NCBI GenBank assembly: GCA_947650365.1
Contig: OX393549.1
Location: 29,169,209-29,233,208, forward strand
DNA length: 64,000 nucleotides
From: Chamaelirium japonicum
Taxonomy: Eukaryota > Streptophyta > Magnoliopsida > Liliales > Melanthiaceae
Direction of reading: 5' to 3'
Shown here in pieces: positions 28,577-39,543 of this stretch; within the stretch, counting starts at the first letter, position 1; each line of letters begins with the position of its first letter. The translations under genes were made by a program, and so were the position numbers. The notes beneath the pieces are model-generated. The model was given only the letters and a program-made list of their open reading frames with translations, made no database searches and was not told the DNA's origin.

Positions 28577-28868
28577 TGTTGGATGTAAATCCCTGGTAGA
28601 GGCCCGCAGCGGAAGCAAAGTGAAGGTCCGAGGACCGTGAGCGGTGTGCGTTACATATCAAAATTTTCATCGAAACGATCTACATATGCGTGTATGAATC
28701 TAGTATGGCAACTACGCGAACCCCTAACGACGATCTAACGCAAAAGAACAATCTAGCATGTATGCATGTTCTAATTATGTTAGATCTACTTGTTAGAGAT
28801 CATACCTGCGTGCGGAATCTTTCACCGCGACAAATTTCTTCTTTGTCGATGGAGACGGGCTACGGATC
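28577..28868 (-). repeat. Outer element 3' LTR, distal fragment
   Basis: First 292 plus-strand bases of the outer LTR, identical by eye to 43592-43883, including the last five bases GGATC that became the inner element's target duplication. 292 plus the 2035 bp at 36186-38220 equals 2327, exactly the length of the intact right LTR. No gene is supported here; the short frame inside is repeated in the other LTR and resembles no protein. Confidence 0.95.
28864..28868 (+). repeat. Target-site duplication of inner element, left copy
   Basis: GGATC, the last five bases of the outer-LTR fragment, repeated at 36181-36185. The uninterrupted right outer LTR has a single GGATC at the matching place (43879-43883), which proves the empty site. 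Confidence 0.97.
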
Positions 28869-30015
28869 TGTTGGAAATCTAATCGTTCTAAAATAGCAAA
28901 TTTAGGATTTAATCAAATTCTTAATATTAAAATTGATTAGCAAATGTTATTTTCGCAAAGAAGGACAAGTCACAAATTTCTTTTAGAAATTGTTTGCCAA
29001 AGCAGAGCGGGTTCTATGGAACCGTCATTCACCTTGCCGAACTTTTCTAAAAGAGAGATACAATCTATCTAAAATATATCTAATTATTTAGATTTCTCTA
29101 TTAGATGCAAGTCGCTTATTTTAGATCTAATATCAGGACAAAAGAAGAGTTAGAAAACTCTGGCCTGTGGTCGAAGCGTGCTAGGCACTGTCCCAAGAAT
29201 CTTATTGCCCCCCTCGTGCGGGTCTCGTGGCAATTGTTCTCGGAGATACGGCGACCCCGGTCAGGCGACCTCCTTCTCGTCGGCACGACTCCAAGAAGGC
29301 TTTGCGAACCTCGTAGACTTTCAGGAACCCAGCGACTCGATGACGACTTCTCGAGGCCGGGAGGCAGCACCGCAGCAAAGCTTTGGTCCGAGAGAGGGAG
29401 TCTCTTCGGAGCAAAGGGGCAGCACAACAACACCACGACCGAGAGAATGGGAGAGAGAGAGAGACAGTAAGCAGGGATGAATTCCGAAATTCGGACTGTA
29501 CCATTCCTATGGCTGCACCGGGCCTTATATAGGCCTCGGGCTGTTAATGGGAGGCTGAAAGAGGGGAGCGGTTAATGGGCTGCGATTAAGCCCATTAACC
29601 TCGCACGTTACAGCTCGCAGAGAGCAGTCTCGTAACGGCTCGCATGCAGCAACGGGTCGCATGCAAAACGGCTAGTAGCCAAAAAGGAATTTAATAAATG
29701 GGGGAGGATTTAAAAGCAAAAAACAAAAAGAGGGCAGGTGCGGACCAGCCCATTTCGGAGGTGCTATCGGGTCCGGGTCCGCGGGCGCACACACACGCGC
29801 CGCCCAGCCCATGCCCAAGCCCAAGCCCGGCCCGGCTCGGCTCGGGACGGCACGCACGCGCGCGCGTGTGTGAGCTAGTGGAGCCCCTCCTCTAGTGTGA
29901 TGACTAGTGGGGGGAAGTGGGCAAATCCTTATATGTTGGTAGGGGATTTCTCCCCTAACCGATATGGGACTAAAAACCCATGTGTTGTGTGGTTTTACAA
30001 CACACACATCCAACA
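28869..30015 (-). repeat. Inner element 3' LTR
   Basis: 1147 bp with the same termini as 35030-36180, next to the PPT at 30016. Five substitutions distinguish it from the 5' LTR (e.g. ACCATTCCTATGG versus ACCATCCCCATGG). The TATA motif is at 29525-29532. As the downstream LTR it would supply the polyadenylation region. Confidence 0.96.
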
Positions 30016-30027
30016 ATCCCCCACATG
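30016..30027 (-). other. Polypurine tract, inner element
   Basis: Minus strand CATGTGGGGGAT immediately before the 3' LTR start TGTTGG; a standard PPT position and composition. Confidence 0.9.
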
Positions 30028-30574
30028 TGTTTTAAAACCACTAAATATTAAATAAGTAAAAAATTTAAAATGTAAAGTAAAAAGACTTTGCTGGATTCCT
30101 TATACTACGCAGTAGGTGTAGGTACCTTCCGGTTTGAACCTCCACTTAGTACAGTTGTATACATCCGTGAGGACTTGGTGGACTACGCCTTGAACCAGCC
30201 TCATTTATCGGGTTTCTACAAGTAGTACACGTAGTACAGTTTTCGATGGTTCTAAGCGGGTTGCGCTATTAATGGCCTTGCGCAGATATCTTTTCTTGTA
30301 TGTTTCTAGGGAGCAGCCCTGGTCCCAGAGTTGCGGCCTCACAACGACATACATATAGGTAAGTCCTAATAGGGGTGTGAGCAAGGCGACACCCCGCCTC
30401 ATGGGTCTTGGACTTATTAAGAGTTTTACACTCATCCTACCCCTTGCTTTTAATAAGCACTGACGTCATAGGGACGGGAGCATTATTCAGTGCTCCTTAT
30501 TTTCAATCACTACTACAGTTTGTTTCTACCCATTGAACCTCCGTGAGGTTGGGTTCCCACTGCGGTGATTTTTC
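30028..30574 (-). other. Inner element 3' untranslated region
   Basis: 547 bp between the gag-pol stop and the PPT. A 76-codon minus frame (30205-30435) resembles nothing I know and has no supporting signals. Just after the stop, the minus strand reads like an extension HRSGNPTSRRFNG out of the main frame, which may be ancestral C-terminal coding now outside the ORF. Confidence 0.6.
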
Positions 30575-33500
30575 TTATGGGCTTAATCTCATCCCCCTCG
30601 ACGATTCTAAGACCACTGTCCTAGATAGGCCCTTAGTTAGATGATCCGCCAAATTCTTTTCGGATCTAACAAAGTCTAGGGCAATTATTTGATTTTTCAT
30701 CTTATATCTGAGAGATCTATGTCTCACTTTCAGATGTCGATTTATTTTCACGTCAGCGTTTTCTTGATTACATTTATCAATAGCTGATCGACAATCACAA
30801 TGGATAGATATAGCCGGTAAAGGCTTTTCTATCAATGGGATCTCATATAGAAGATCTCGAAGCCATTCTGCTTCTGTGCTAGTGGTATCTAGCGCTATCA
30901 TTTCTGATTCCATGGTACTCCTAGCTATAACAGTTTGTTTGGTGGATTTCCAAGATATGGCTCCACCTCCTAGTAGGAATACATATCCGGTTGTGGACTT
31001 AATATCTATTGAGTCACTAATCCAGTTAGCATCAGAGTATCCCTCTAATACAGCTGGATATCCACTATAGTGGAGACCGTATGATATGGTTCCCTTAAGA
31101 TATCTAAAAATTCTTTCTAACGCATTCCAATGGGACAAATTTGGGTTAGACGTATAACGACTAAGTCTATTTACCGCGTAAGCGATATCGGGTCGAGTAT
31201 AGTTTGCTAGAAAACCTAGCGATCCTATGATTTGAGCATACTCGCTCTGTAGTCTAGGAAGTCCAGTATTCTTTGTTAGATGGGTATTTGGATCATATGG
31301 TATGGATACAGGTTGGCAATCGGGATCGTAAAATTTCCTAAGGATTTTCTCGACATAGTGGGATTGGGATAACACTAAACCATTGTTCTTCCTAATGATC
31401 TTAGTGTTCAAAATAACGTCGGCTTGTCCTAAATCTTTCATGTCAAAGTTTTGGGACAAAAACTGTTTGATATCATTCATGATTTGTATGTTTGAACCGA
31501 ATATCAGAATATCGTCAACATACAAACATAAAATGACAATATTATTACCATCTACTTTATGGTATACACATTCATCCGTTGAATTGATATCAAATCCATA
31601 GGATAAGATAACTTCATCGAATTTCATGTGCCATTGTTTTGGGGCTTGTTTAAGTCCATAGAGGGATCGAATTAACTTACACACCTTTCCCTCTTGTCCA
31701 GGTGCAGTAAATCCCTCGGGTTGGTCCATGTATATTTCCTCATTAAGGTCGCCATTCAAGAAAGCAGTCTTTACATCCATTTGATGTATGACTAGCTTAT
31801 ATATTGAAGCTAAGGCGATGAGGATCCTAATCGTGGTTATCCTAGCGACAGGTGAGTAGACATCAAAGTAGTCTACCCCTGGTTTTTGGGTAAAGCCCTT
31901 GGCTACAAGTCGTGCCTTAAATTTATCTATGGTACCGTCGGGTCTAAGCTTTTTCTTAAACACCCATTTACATCCTATGGTTTTACAACCAGGAGGTAAA
32001 TTGGTGAGTTCCCAGGTATGGTTTTGAAGTATGGATTGGATCTCGTTATCTATGGCTTCTTTCCAAAAAGGTGAGTCTATGGACTTCATTGCATCTGTAT
32101 AGGTGGAGGGGGAGTTCTCCACCATAAGTGCATAGAAGTCATCAAAGACTTTCTCTACACGGGCATGTTTACTCCTCCTAGGTTCGGTTTGGGTTACCGG
32201 TTCAGTCTGGTCTTCAGGTTCTAATTGGACTTCAGGTTCGATCTGAGTCACCTGATTAGAACTGGAGGCCTGGTTATTGGTATTAATCCTAGTGTTGATC
32301 CTAGTCTTATACGGAAAGATGTTTTCGAAGTATGAAGCATCTCTTGCTTCGATTATGGTGTTATTGGCTATTTCGCTTATTTCAGAGTTAAACACTAAAA
32401 AACGATTAGCGTTACTGTCTGAAGCGTAGCCAATAAAGATGGCATCTACAGTCTTAGGTCCTATCTTCTTCCTTTTGTTATCGGGGATTTTTACCTTAGC
32501 TAGGCACCCCCATACTTTTAGGTATTCTAAGTTAGGTTTCCTATGTTTCCATACTTCGTATGGGGTCAAGTTATTATGTTTGAACGGAATGCGGTTACGG
32601 ATAAAACAAGCCGTCATTAGGGCTTCCCCCCATAAGTTCTCTGGCGCTCCAGAGCTTAGTAACATGGAATTAACCATGTTCATTAGGGTTCTATTTTTCC
32701 TTTCCGCTACACCGTTGGATTGGGGAGTGTAAGGAGCTGTGACTTCATGGAGTATTCCATAGTCATCACAGTACTCACTTAACTCATTTGAGGTATACTC
32801 CCCTCCTCGGTCTGACCTAAGGATCTTAATGGTTTCGTCTAATTGGTTCTCAACCAGTGCTCTGTAAATTTTAAATTTACTGAGAACTTCATCCTTAGTT
32901 TTAATAAGGTAGAGGTGGCAATATTTTGAAGCGTCATCTATGAACGTTACAAAATATCTATTGCCACCTCTCGAGGTTCTCCCAGAATCACAGACATCGC
33001 TGTGAATTAATTCAAGTATATGGGAGTCTTGATCGATAGTTTTAAAAGATTTCTTAGGTTGTTTGGCTTCTACGCATATCTCGCACTTGTCGAGATTCCT
33101 AGTATCGGATTTGGGAATGATATTTAAGGTCATGAGTTTCTTAATTGAATTATAATTTACATGACCTAGTCTTTGGTGCTTAGTGACCGAAGACTCAACA
33201 TTTAAAATAGTAGAAGAAGGATTGAATACATTCAATTTAAACAAACCATCACAAAGAAATCCTTTTCCAATAAAATTCATTCCTTTGGTGATTACAACCT
33301 TATTGGACTCAAATACAAGCTTATAGCCCTGTTGGACTAATAAGGACCCACTAATTAAATTCCTCCTAATCTCTGGAACGTGGTGGACTCCGCGCAGGGT
33401 CAGGGTCTTCTCTGACGTCAGCTTCAGGTCGATCCGTCCTATCCCTAGCACACGAGCCTCAGCATTGTTCCCCATGCTTACAGCTCCTCCACCTGAGACC

Positions 33501-34606
33501 TGATAGGTGGAAAACAAAGATTGATCAGAGCAAACATGAATGTTAGCTCCTGTGTCAATCCACCAATCAAATGCTTGAAAGGTCATGTTAACTTCAGGGG
33601 TGAAGAGAACAGACCTGAAAGCGGTCCCAGAAGAGCCAGCTCCAGAGGTCACCATGTTGACTTGGGAGCCGGGTGGCGTTGGACCATTTCTTCTTAGATT
33701 TGGAGGTGGTGCTGTCTTCTTGTAGAAGCATTGGTTGGCCATGTGATTGGTCCGACCGCAGACGTAGCAGCAACGCACTCCTTCCTTCTTTTGGTCCTTG
33801 GGATGGTTTGGGTTATGGTTGCTATGGTATGGCTTCTTGGTATATGGCTTAGGCTTAGGGTGGAAGGGTTTCTTCTGGAACTTATGTCTAGGTTTTTGGA
33901 ATGGTTTAGACGGTTGACCCTCTACGTTGTTGACCTTGGGTTTGGATTCAGAGGATCCCTTTTCCCTGAGCCTATATTGCTCCTCAATTCTAATAGAGTT
34001 TAGAACTTGAGTTAGGGTTAGGTCACCTTGGGTATGACTTAGGTGCTTAGAGAATTCAGACCAAGAAGCAGGTAGTTTATCTATAAGGCAGGCTATTGGG
34101 AAGGTTTCATCAAGGGTGGAACCATTAGTCTTCAGATGTTGGACTAGGTTCTCAAACTCATGAATCTGATCATTCATGGATTTGGAGTCAACCATTTTGA
34201 AGCTGTTGAAGTCAGACGCTTTGAAGCGTTTTACTCCAGCATCATCTAGGCCATACTTACGCTCTAGGGTATCCCATAGGTCCTTAGGGTTTTGAATGGT
34301 ATAATAGATATCGTATAATCTATCAGATAAGGCCCCTAGGATCCTATGAAGACCATGGTAGTTGATTTCTTCTGGGGTCCTAGTGGGAATGCCAGAAGTG
34401 GATTCAGGTTCAGGTTGTGAAGTGGAGGCTCGGGTACGACGAGTTTGGCTAGACCCGTTGGATATTCCTGGTGCGGTTTCACCTATGGCTGACAGTAACC
34501 GAAGTGTGGTTAGCCAGAATCGCATCTGGTTTTGCCACCTCTTGAAGTTAGACCCGTCAAACTTCTCGGGTTTAGCACTAAGGGTTTCACGGTTTGGTGA
34601 GGCCAT
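30575..34606 (-). CDS. Copia Gag-Pol polyprotein, full length
   Basis: One uninterrupted 1343-residue frame. Gag begins MASPNRETL with the capsid motif [12 protein letters not shown] (14-25). A CCHC zinc knuckle uses C280, C283, H288 and C293 ([14 protein letters not shown]). Protease has D351-T-G-A. The integrase zinc site is H477, H482, C508 and C511, and its D,D(35)E triad is D537, D599 and E635. RT carries [11 protein letters not shown] with D944 and YVDD at 1029-1032. RNase H has D1192 (YSDANW), the TMESE acidics around 1233-1235 and D1271 (in HCDC, usually CDN). The length is normal for a plant copia single-frame polyprotein. The ATG at 34606 starts the first gag motif and no upstream in-frame extension is needed. 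All listed catalytic residues are present, so activity is plausible; transcription is not shown. A Ser/Thr/Pro-rich insert at about 43-78 splits the gag N-terminal region. Confidence 0.97.
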   Translation of the reverse strand: MASPNRETLSAKPEKFDGSNFKRWQNQMRFWLTTLRLLSAIGETAPGISNGSSQTRRTRASTSQPEPESTSGIPTRTPEEINYHGLHRILGALSDRLYDIYYTIQNPKDLWDTLERKYGLDDAGVKRFKASDFNSFKMVDSKSMNDQIHEFENLVQHLKTNGSTLDETFPIACLIDKLPASWSEFSKHLSHTQGDLTLTQVLNSIRIEEQYRLREKGSSESKPKVNNVEGQPSKPFQKPRHKFQKKPFHPKPKPYTKKPYHSNHNPNHPKDQKKEGVRCCYVCGRTNHMANQCFYKKTAPPPNLRRNGPTPPGSQVNMVTSGAGSSGTAFRSVLFTPEVNMTFQAFDWWIDTGANIHVCSDQSLFSTYQVSGGGAVSMGNNAEARVLGIGRIDLKLTSEKTLTLRGVHHVPEIRRNLISGSLLVQQGYKLVFESNKVVITKGMNFIGKGFLCDGLFKLNVFNPSSTILNVESSVTKHQRLGHVNYNSIKKLMTLNIIPKSDTRNLDKCEICVEAKQPKKSFKTIDQDSHILELIHSDVCDSGRTSRGGNRYFVTFIDDASKYCHLYLIKTKDEVLSKFKIYRALVENQLDETIKILRSDRGGEYTSNELSEYCDDYGILHEVTAPYTPQSNGVAERKNRTLMNMVNSMLLSSGAPENLWGEALMTACFIRNRIPFKHNNLTPYEVWKHRKPNLEYLKVWGCLAKVKIPDNKRKKIGPKTVDAIFIGYASDSNANRFLVFNSEISEIANNTIIEARDASYFENIFPYKTRINTRINTNNQASSSNQVTQIEPEVQLEPEDQTEPVTQTEPRRSKHARVEKVFDDFYALMVENSPSTYTDAMKSIDSPFWKEAIDNEIQSILQNHTWELTNLPPGCKTIGCKWVFKKKLRPDGTIDKFKARLVAKGFTQKPGVDYFDVYSPVARITTIRILIALASIYKLVIHQMDVKTAFLNGDLNEEIYMDQPEGFTAPGQEGKVCKLIRSLYGLKQAPKQWHMKFDEVILSYGFDINSTDECVYHKVDGNNIVILCLYVDDILIFGSNIQIMNDIKQFLSQNFDMKDLGQADVILNTKIIRKNNGLVLSQSHYVEKILRKFYDPDCQPVSIPYDPNTHLTKNTGLPRLQSEYAQIIGSLGFLANYTRPDIAYAVNRLSRYTSNPNLSHWNALERIFRYLKGTISYGLHYSGYPAVLEGYSDANWISDSIDIKSTTGYVFLLGGGAISWKSTKQTVIARSTMESEMIALDTTSTEAEWLRDLLYEIPLIEKPLPAISIHCDCRSAIDKCNQENADVKINRHLKVRHRSLRYKMKNQIIALDFVRSEKNLADHLTKGLSRTVVLESSRGMRLSP

Positions 34607-35029
34607 TTCGGACCAAAATTAGGAGTTGAAATCTGTGGATTGAAAAACAAGTTTTGTCAATTTTAAAGTACACCTAGATAGATTCGACTTTTAGAAGTCC
34701 AAATGAAACTTCCAAATCCTAACGGCCAGATGGGCTCCAGGTAGGAGGTGGAGCACTAGGCTCGCTCAAATACCAAGCTACCTTGGGCAATTTAATGCCG
34801 GTTTGACAAGCCTTTCTAGACACCGTAGGCAGTGGAATATTTCAATGACGACTTTTTAGTCTTTTCTATAATCTATGCTTCTAATTTACTTTTGTAGAAA
34901 ATAGTTTTGTAACTAGTAGCAATTAATAGTTAGCAAGAAATAAAGACTAATAGATGATCACGATGATTAGTGAGCACGTTGCAAAGAAAATAACTTTTGA
35001 ACGATTAAATTACATTAAGATTCTTGGAT
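34607..35029 (-). other. Inner element leader with atypical primer-binding region
   Basis: 423 bp between the 5' LTR and the gag-pol start. Directly after the LTR the minus strand reads ATCCAAGAATCTTAATG, which lacks the TGG expected of a PBS copied from a tRNA CCA end. An imperfect iMet-like string, TGGTATTTGAGCGAGCC (34759-34775), lies about 254 bp inside. No coding sequence is seen. Confidence 0.65.
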
Positions 35030-35687
35030 TGTTGGAAATCTAATCGTTCTAAAATAGCAAATTTAGGATTTAATCAAATTCTTAATATTAAAATTGATTA
35101 GCAAATGTTATTTTCGCAAAGAAGGACAAGTCACAAATTTCTTTTAGAAATTGTTTGCCAAAGCAGAGCGGGTTCTATGGAACCGTCATTCACCTTGCCG
35201 AACTTTTCTAAAAGAGAGATACAATCTATCTAAAATATATCTAATTATTTAGATTTCTCTATTAGATGCAAGTCGCTTATTTTAGATCTAATATCAGGAC
35301 AAAAGAAGAGTTAGAAAACTCTGGCCTGTGGTCGAAGCGTGCTAGGCACTGTCCCAAGAATCTTATTGCCCCCCTCGTGCGGGTCTCGTGGCAATTGTTC
35401 TCGGAGATACGGCGACCCCGGTCAGGCGACCTCCTTCTCGTCGGCACGACTCCAAGAAGGCTTTGCGAACCTCGTAGACTTTCAGGAACCCAGCGACTCG
35501 ATGACGACTTCTCGAGGCCGGGAGGCAGCACCGCAGCAAAGCTTTGGTCCGAGAGAGGGAGTCTCTTCGGAGCAAAGGGGCAGCACAACAACACCACGAC
35601 CGAGAGAATGGGAGAGAGAGAGAGAGACAGTAAGCAGGGATGAATTCCGAAATTCGGACTGTACCATCCCCATGGCTGCACCGGGCC

Positions 35688-35695
35688 TTATATAG
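35688..35695 (-). promoter_or_regulatory. TATA box of inner 5' LTR
   Basis: Minus strand GGCCTATATAAGGCCC, a near-consensus TATA box inside a short GC-rich palindrome (GGGCCTTATATAGGCC on plus). Transcription would start about 25-35 bp on, near 35655-35665. The motif is kept in the other LTR at 29525-29532. Confidence 0.7.
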
Positions 35696-36014
35696 GCCTC
35701 GGGCTGTTAATGGGAGGCTGAAAGAGGGGAGCGGTTAATGGGCTGCGATTAAGCCCATTAACCTCGCACGTTACAGCTCGCAGAGAGCAGTCTCGTAACG
35801 GCTCGCATGCAGCAACGGGTCGCATGCAAAACGGCTAGTAGCCAAAAAGGAATTTAATAAATGGGGGAGGACTTAAAAGCAAAAAACAAAAAGAGGGCAG
35901 GTGCGGACCAGCCCATTTCGGAGGTGCTATCGTGTCCGGGTCCGCGGGCGCACACACACACGCGCCGCCCAGCCCATGCCCAAGCCCAAGCCCGGCCCGG
36001 CTCGGCTCGGCACG

Positions 36015-36037
36015 GCACGCACGCGCGCGCGTGTGTG
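36015..36037. other. Alternating purine-pyrimidine run in inner LTR
   Basis: 23 bases of strict purine-pyrimidine alternation made of a GCAC stretch, a central (CG)n and GTGTGTG. The identical run is in the other LTR at 29850-29872. Such runs can adopt Z-DNA under supercoiling. It is upstream of the TATA box in the sense of transcription. Confidence 0.6.
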
Positions 36038-36180
36038 AGCTAGTGGAGCCCCTCCTCTAGTGTGATGACTAGTGGGGGGAAGTGGGCAAATCCTTATATG
36101 TTGGTAGGGGATTTCTCCCCTAACCGATATGGGACTAAAAACCCATGTGTTGTGTGGTTTTACAACACACACATCCAACA

Positions 36181-36185
36181 GGATC
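36181..36185 (+). repeat. Target-site duplication of inner element, right copy
   Basis: GGATC after the LTR end ATCCAACA, matching 28864-28868. Confidence 0.97.
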
Positions 36186-38220
36186 TACTCGACATAGCTT
36201 CGGTGTGACGGCCATAACTTTCTGCTCCAAACTCCGATTGGGCTGAAATTTGTACTGCAGGTAGCCATCTTCGAGACGCAACTTTTGAAGCAAGTTTCAC
36301 GTTGTTTGGACTTCTGTAGCTCCCGAAATCACAGAAACAACGCTGATTTTCTGTGCAGATTCTGGACAGCAAAAGGTTGCGGGAGACGCCTTCTAGTTCA
36401 CCCGATCTCACACGATGCACGGCACCTCGTCGATGGATCTCTGAGTGCCTCCATACGACGAGCCTTCTCCTTCTACGAAACACCATGTGAGGAAGATGAG
36501 TCGTCATCCAATGGCGCAAGCGAGGGAGAGAGAGACGAGAGAGGAGATGCGAAGAGATGAGAGGGGCTTCGGTTTCCCCATGGCTTGCATGGCCGGCCCT
36601 AGGGCTTGCCCATGCTACTAATTTCGTGCACCCTCTCTTTCCTTCTCATATATAGGGCCGGCCTATCCATATGGATAAGGACAGTATGGATAAGGATGAT
36701 TGATTCAAGCCTTATCCCTATATATCTCTTCTTTATCTTTATCATTTCCTTGTTTTCGAAAACGGTCAAAACCAGCCCGTTTTCTGCGCCTCATAACCGG
36801 CCCCTTCATCGGAGGCAACAACCTCCCGAAACTAATGGGGCCGGCCTTGACCAGTCTCTCAACACTTAGGGCCGGCCCCCTTAGTGCATAGTGGCGCATG
36901 GTATGACCAAAACGCCCTTATGCCACTAGTTGGCCGTTCCTCGTGTACGAGACTTTGCAAGGCACACATAAGTGAAGTGCACCAGTGATTTCACTATTCT
37001 CTGAGGTTCCCGTAGGGTGCCCCTAGTGAAGTCAACTAGTCAACTCGCAACATGTCCCGATGCATCGCACCCATGTGGCAAAGTCCACTTATGGCAAGGA
37101 ATTGCTACATGCGTCTCTGCACTAACCTAGGGTTTCCCCTTAGTGCACACACGTAGCTACGCATCTACCGTGCACTAGTGCGAAGCACTCACGGAGCGTA
37201 TGCTTGGACTTCTCGCTTCCTCTAACTACGTTCTGTGTTTCGAGGAGATGGTATAAGAACCATACATAATGTCGATAAGGTGGAACCTTCAGGGACCAGG
37301 GTTCATGGCTTCCAACTCAGACTCGATCGACACACTACCCGAGTGTACCATCGATCCTCTGAGTCCGAGTTAACCTGCGTAGCCACCCAGAGTGCGACGC
37401 AGGCTGCACTCCAATTCCCCCGGACTTACTATGTTCTCCCTCATACCCCTGCTCTCCGCTTAGTATGGTAAACTCGCTGTCCCTCCACTGGTGCCATGAC
37501 GCAACTCGAGCGGTGGAGAATACCGTCAGACTCGAGTGCTCATATGACTCGATTCCTTCCAGGTTGACCACGTACATCGTACCTCCGATAACTCTGCCGA
37601 GTAACCGGATCCGTCACCAGTCGAACTGATGACCACCTGGCCAGGGTTTAATACGACGTAGGTCAGACCAAGGAACGCACCTCCCGTTAGAGGTGTGGAT
37701 AGCCTGCAGGAGTGACATGCTGATGCAACGCCAGCCGGGTAACCCAGTACACCGTGGTTTTGGATCACAGTATCCGGATCCTCACACATTGGTGCGCCAA
37801 AGCACCACACAACTGGTTAGTCCACCAGACATGGTTCCTCAGGGTTTAGGACCGTTTTACCCTAAGCAGAAACACGGTTTAGTGCACCGATGTCTGCTCA
37901 TCGATCTGTGCACCGTGTTGGTTCCGTTCGGCCACAGACACTGTGCCTGGTAATGACCGTGGTGGAGACACCCATGCTCTGTCATCCCAACAGCTTATCC
38001 TGATAGGACGACCAACCCTAATCAGAGCTGCGAACGTATTTAGGTTACATGGGACCAGTCCCTTGAGTCTCCCACTCAAGAGGATTACCATGTAGCCATG
38101 GCTCTCTGTTCTGTTATCAGAACACGTACTAAGGTACGTACCAATATGCATTCCTATACTATCAACCATACATAGCTAAACTATAGGTTTTACGAGCTGT
38201 AGACCTCACCAATTCTAACA
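36186..38220 (-). repeat. Outer element 3' LTR, proximal fragment
   Basis: Continuation of the outer 3' LTR after the inner insertion, aligning base for base to 43884-45918 with about 16 substitutions and no indel. It ends in TTCTAACA next to the PPT. It contains the same GGCCGG-rich stretch and TATATA boxes as the right LTR. As the downstream LTR, now split, it would provide the 3' processing region for an element transcript. Confidence 0.95.
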
Positions 38221-38232
38221 ATCTCCCACTAG
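38221..38232 (-). other. Polypurine tract, outer element
   Basis: Minus strand CTAGTGGGAGAT directly before the 3' LTR start TGTTAG. Purine-rich in the position expected for plus-strand priming. Positions 38233-38377 upstream of it carry only the decayed RNase H end. Confidence 0.85.
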
Positions 38233-38377
38233 GTCTAATGAGGAATAACGGTGTTGAGCTCTGTAGCTTCTACATGCTGCCCAAAAGCCTTTGCAGGAAT
38301 TCCCTAAAGGAATTGGCAACATTGTCTATAGATTCCACCTCAGTACCGCTACTTGCATTTCCTCCTATAACTGTCAG

Positions 38378-38600
38378 ATCAAGTGGAGTTTGTACTTGAT
38401 GGGTTTCCCCTCACGGTGGTGCCTAGTCTCCTTGGACCTTGCTTATCGCTCTTCTGTTGTAACAACAGATAACTGAGCCTCTGGTACGCGTCCCAAGTTC
38501 TCTAAGAACTTCCTAAGCCTTACCACCTGATATACTACTTCGCACGCAACAACGTGCTAAGCCTCTGTGGTAGAGTCTGTGATGCACTTGCTTCACACTC
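38378..38600 (-). pseudogene. Outer element RNase H remnant
   Basis: Minus-strand reading gives CITDSTTEA-stop-HVVACEVV, LRKFLENLGRVPEAQLSVVTTEER and then ARSKETRHHREGKPIKYKLHLI, matching the copia RNase H pattern '(S)DSTTEAEY.AA.EA...W.RKF...LG..P', '..KEPR.H.R.KHI..KYH.I'. The CDN metal-binding motif is not preserved. The C-terminal 'LTK' end is not found. Confidence 0.72.
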
Positions 38601-38840
38601 TACCAACTACCGCTTCTAATCCCAAGATAAAAATAATCCCTGAAATCGATTTTCTAGAACGCACATCTGACACCAAAGTCAGATCCTGTGTGTCCAATCG
38701 ATATCAGGACCTGTGAAGTGCAAACTAACTCATAATCCTTACTTAATGAGGATTTCTGAGTATACCCTTCACATCGGTCCAGAGATCTGGACCCGGGTTC
38801 AACTGAAACCGACCCATCATTCCTGCTGCGCAATAGATAT
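38601..38840 (-). pseudogene. Outer element RT-RNase H connection, decayed
   Basis: 240 bp between the two recognisable domains, with stops in every minus frame and no motif I can name; it should encode the end of the RT and the start of RNase H. Confidence 0.45.
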
Positions 38841-39543
38841 CTAGCCTCGTAAAACGAATCTGGCTAGAATCTTATCTTCATGCGTAGCCTGTGACAGCAA
38901 GAGAACCTTGCTCTGGTTATCTAGAGTTACCTTGATTCCCAGAGCATAACTCGCCTCACTAGGGTCTTTCACATCGAATTTGTGATGACTACAAACCTTT
39001 ACCGTAAACAATATTCCTACGTCATTTTCAATCAGTAGAATATCGTTAACGTAAAGTACTAAATATACCCTTGTAGCTATTTCACCTTTCCTGTACCATC
39101 TTGGTTTATCCTCATTCTGATCAAATCCATATGAGCGGATTCCCTTGATCAAAATAGATATTCCAACTTGGATGCTTGCATCAGTCCATAAATGGACCGT
39201 TGCAACTTGCATTCCATATCTTCCTAACCTACTGACACAAAGCCTGGGGCTACTCATCCATATGTCCTTTCCAAATTCCCGTTAGGAAGATCTCCCAACT
39301 ATAATGGGCTGTGATGGATTAAGAGGATCCGAAATAGACTTAGGCATAGCTACCAATGAGATGGTTTTGACATAGTCAATCCCTTCTCCTTTGGCAACTA
39401 ATCTAGCTACTTAAGTCTTAATCGGGTGCTCTTCTTATACACCTCCTACACCCCGAAGGGTGATAGTGCTATAAGTGTCAAGACTGTTCCAAGGAACATT
39501 GATGCAAATTTGCCTCCATGGTCTTTTGTCAGTCAGAGCTGTC
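38841..39543 (-). pseudogene. Outer element reverse transcriptase remnant
   Basis: Minus-strand pieces read VARLVAKGEGIDYVKTISLVAM (compare [21 protein letters not shown]) and, in a 138-codon open stretch 38841-39257, GIRSYGFDQNEDKPRWYRK, LVLYVNDILLIENDV and KVTLDNQSKVLLLSQATHEDKILARF. The catalytic YVDD is YVND, losing one metal-binding Asp. Stops and deletions remove much of the palm. The 'LLLIENDV..L..VK' and 'LSQ' segments are typical copia RT. Confidence 0.82.

Larger units (their letters stand above)
28869..36180 (-). mobile_element. Inner Ty1/copia LTR retrotransposon, structurally intact
   Basis: 7312-bp element on the minus strand inserted in the outer element's 3' LTR. 5' LTR 35030-36180, leader 34607-35029, single gag-pol frame 30575-34606, 3' untranslated region, PPT 30016-30027, 3' LTR 28869-30015. 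Domain order protease-integrase-RT-RNase H defines Ty1/copia. LTRs show 5 substitutions over 1147 aligned bases (0.44%) plus two 2-bp repeat indels. Both TSDs are perfect. I do not assign it to a named copia lineage. The atypical PBS is the one irregularity. Confidence 0.96.
35030..36180 (-). repeat. Inner element 5' LTR
   Basis: 1151 bp; TGTTGGA and TCCAACA form 7-bp terminal inverted repeats with TG...CA ends. It holds a TATA box (35688-35695), a (GA)8 tract, a (CA)n run and a 23-base alternating purine-pyrimidine run at 36015-36037. Relative to the other LTR it has one extra GA and one extra CA repeat. Frames over it on both strands duplicate those in the 3' LTR and are not supported as genes. 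Confidence 0.96.

Noticed and set aside
28690..28896. 68-residue plus-strand frame at the left edge of the nested block, with a twin at 43705-43944.
   Set aside because: It starts inside the outer LTR and runs through the inner-element junction, so its 3' end is an accident of insertion; the twin differs for that reason.
29105..29504. Overlapping frames on both strands in the inner LTR (and the matching set at 35266-35695).
   Set aside because: GC-rich LTR sequence gives long frames by chance. They appear in both LTRs, overlap each other on opposite strands and resemble no protein.
30205..30435. 76-residue minus-strand frame downstream of gag-pol as a possible extra gene (env-like).
   Set aside because: No transmembrane pattern, motif or known homology; it sits in the 3' untranslated region. 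Kept only as a remark.
37235..38169. Series of 78-96-residue frames in the outer LTR, duplicated at 44933-45867.
   Set aside because: Both copies are LTR sequence flanked by PPT/PBS and TSDs; frames lie on both strands and have no recognisable motif.
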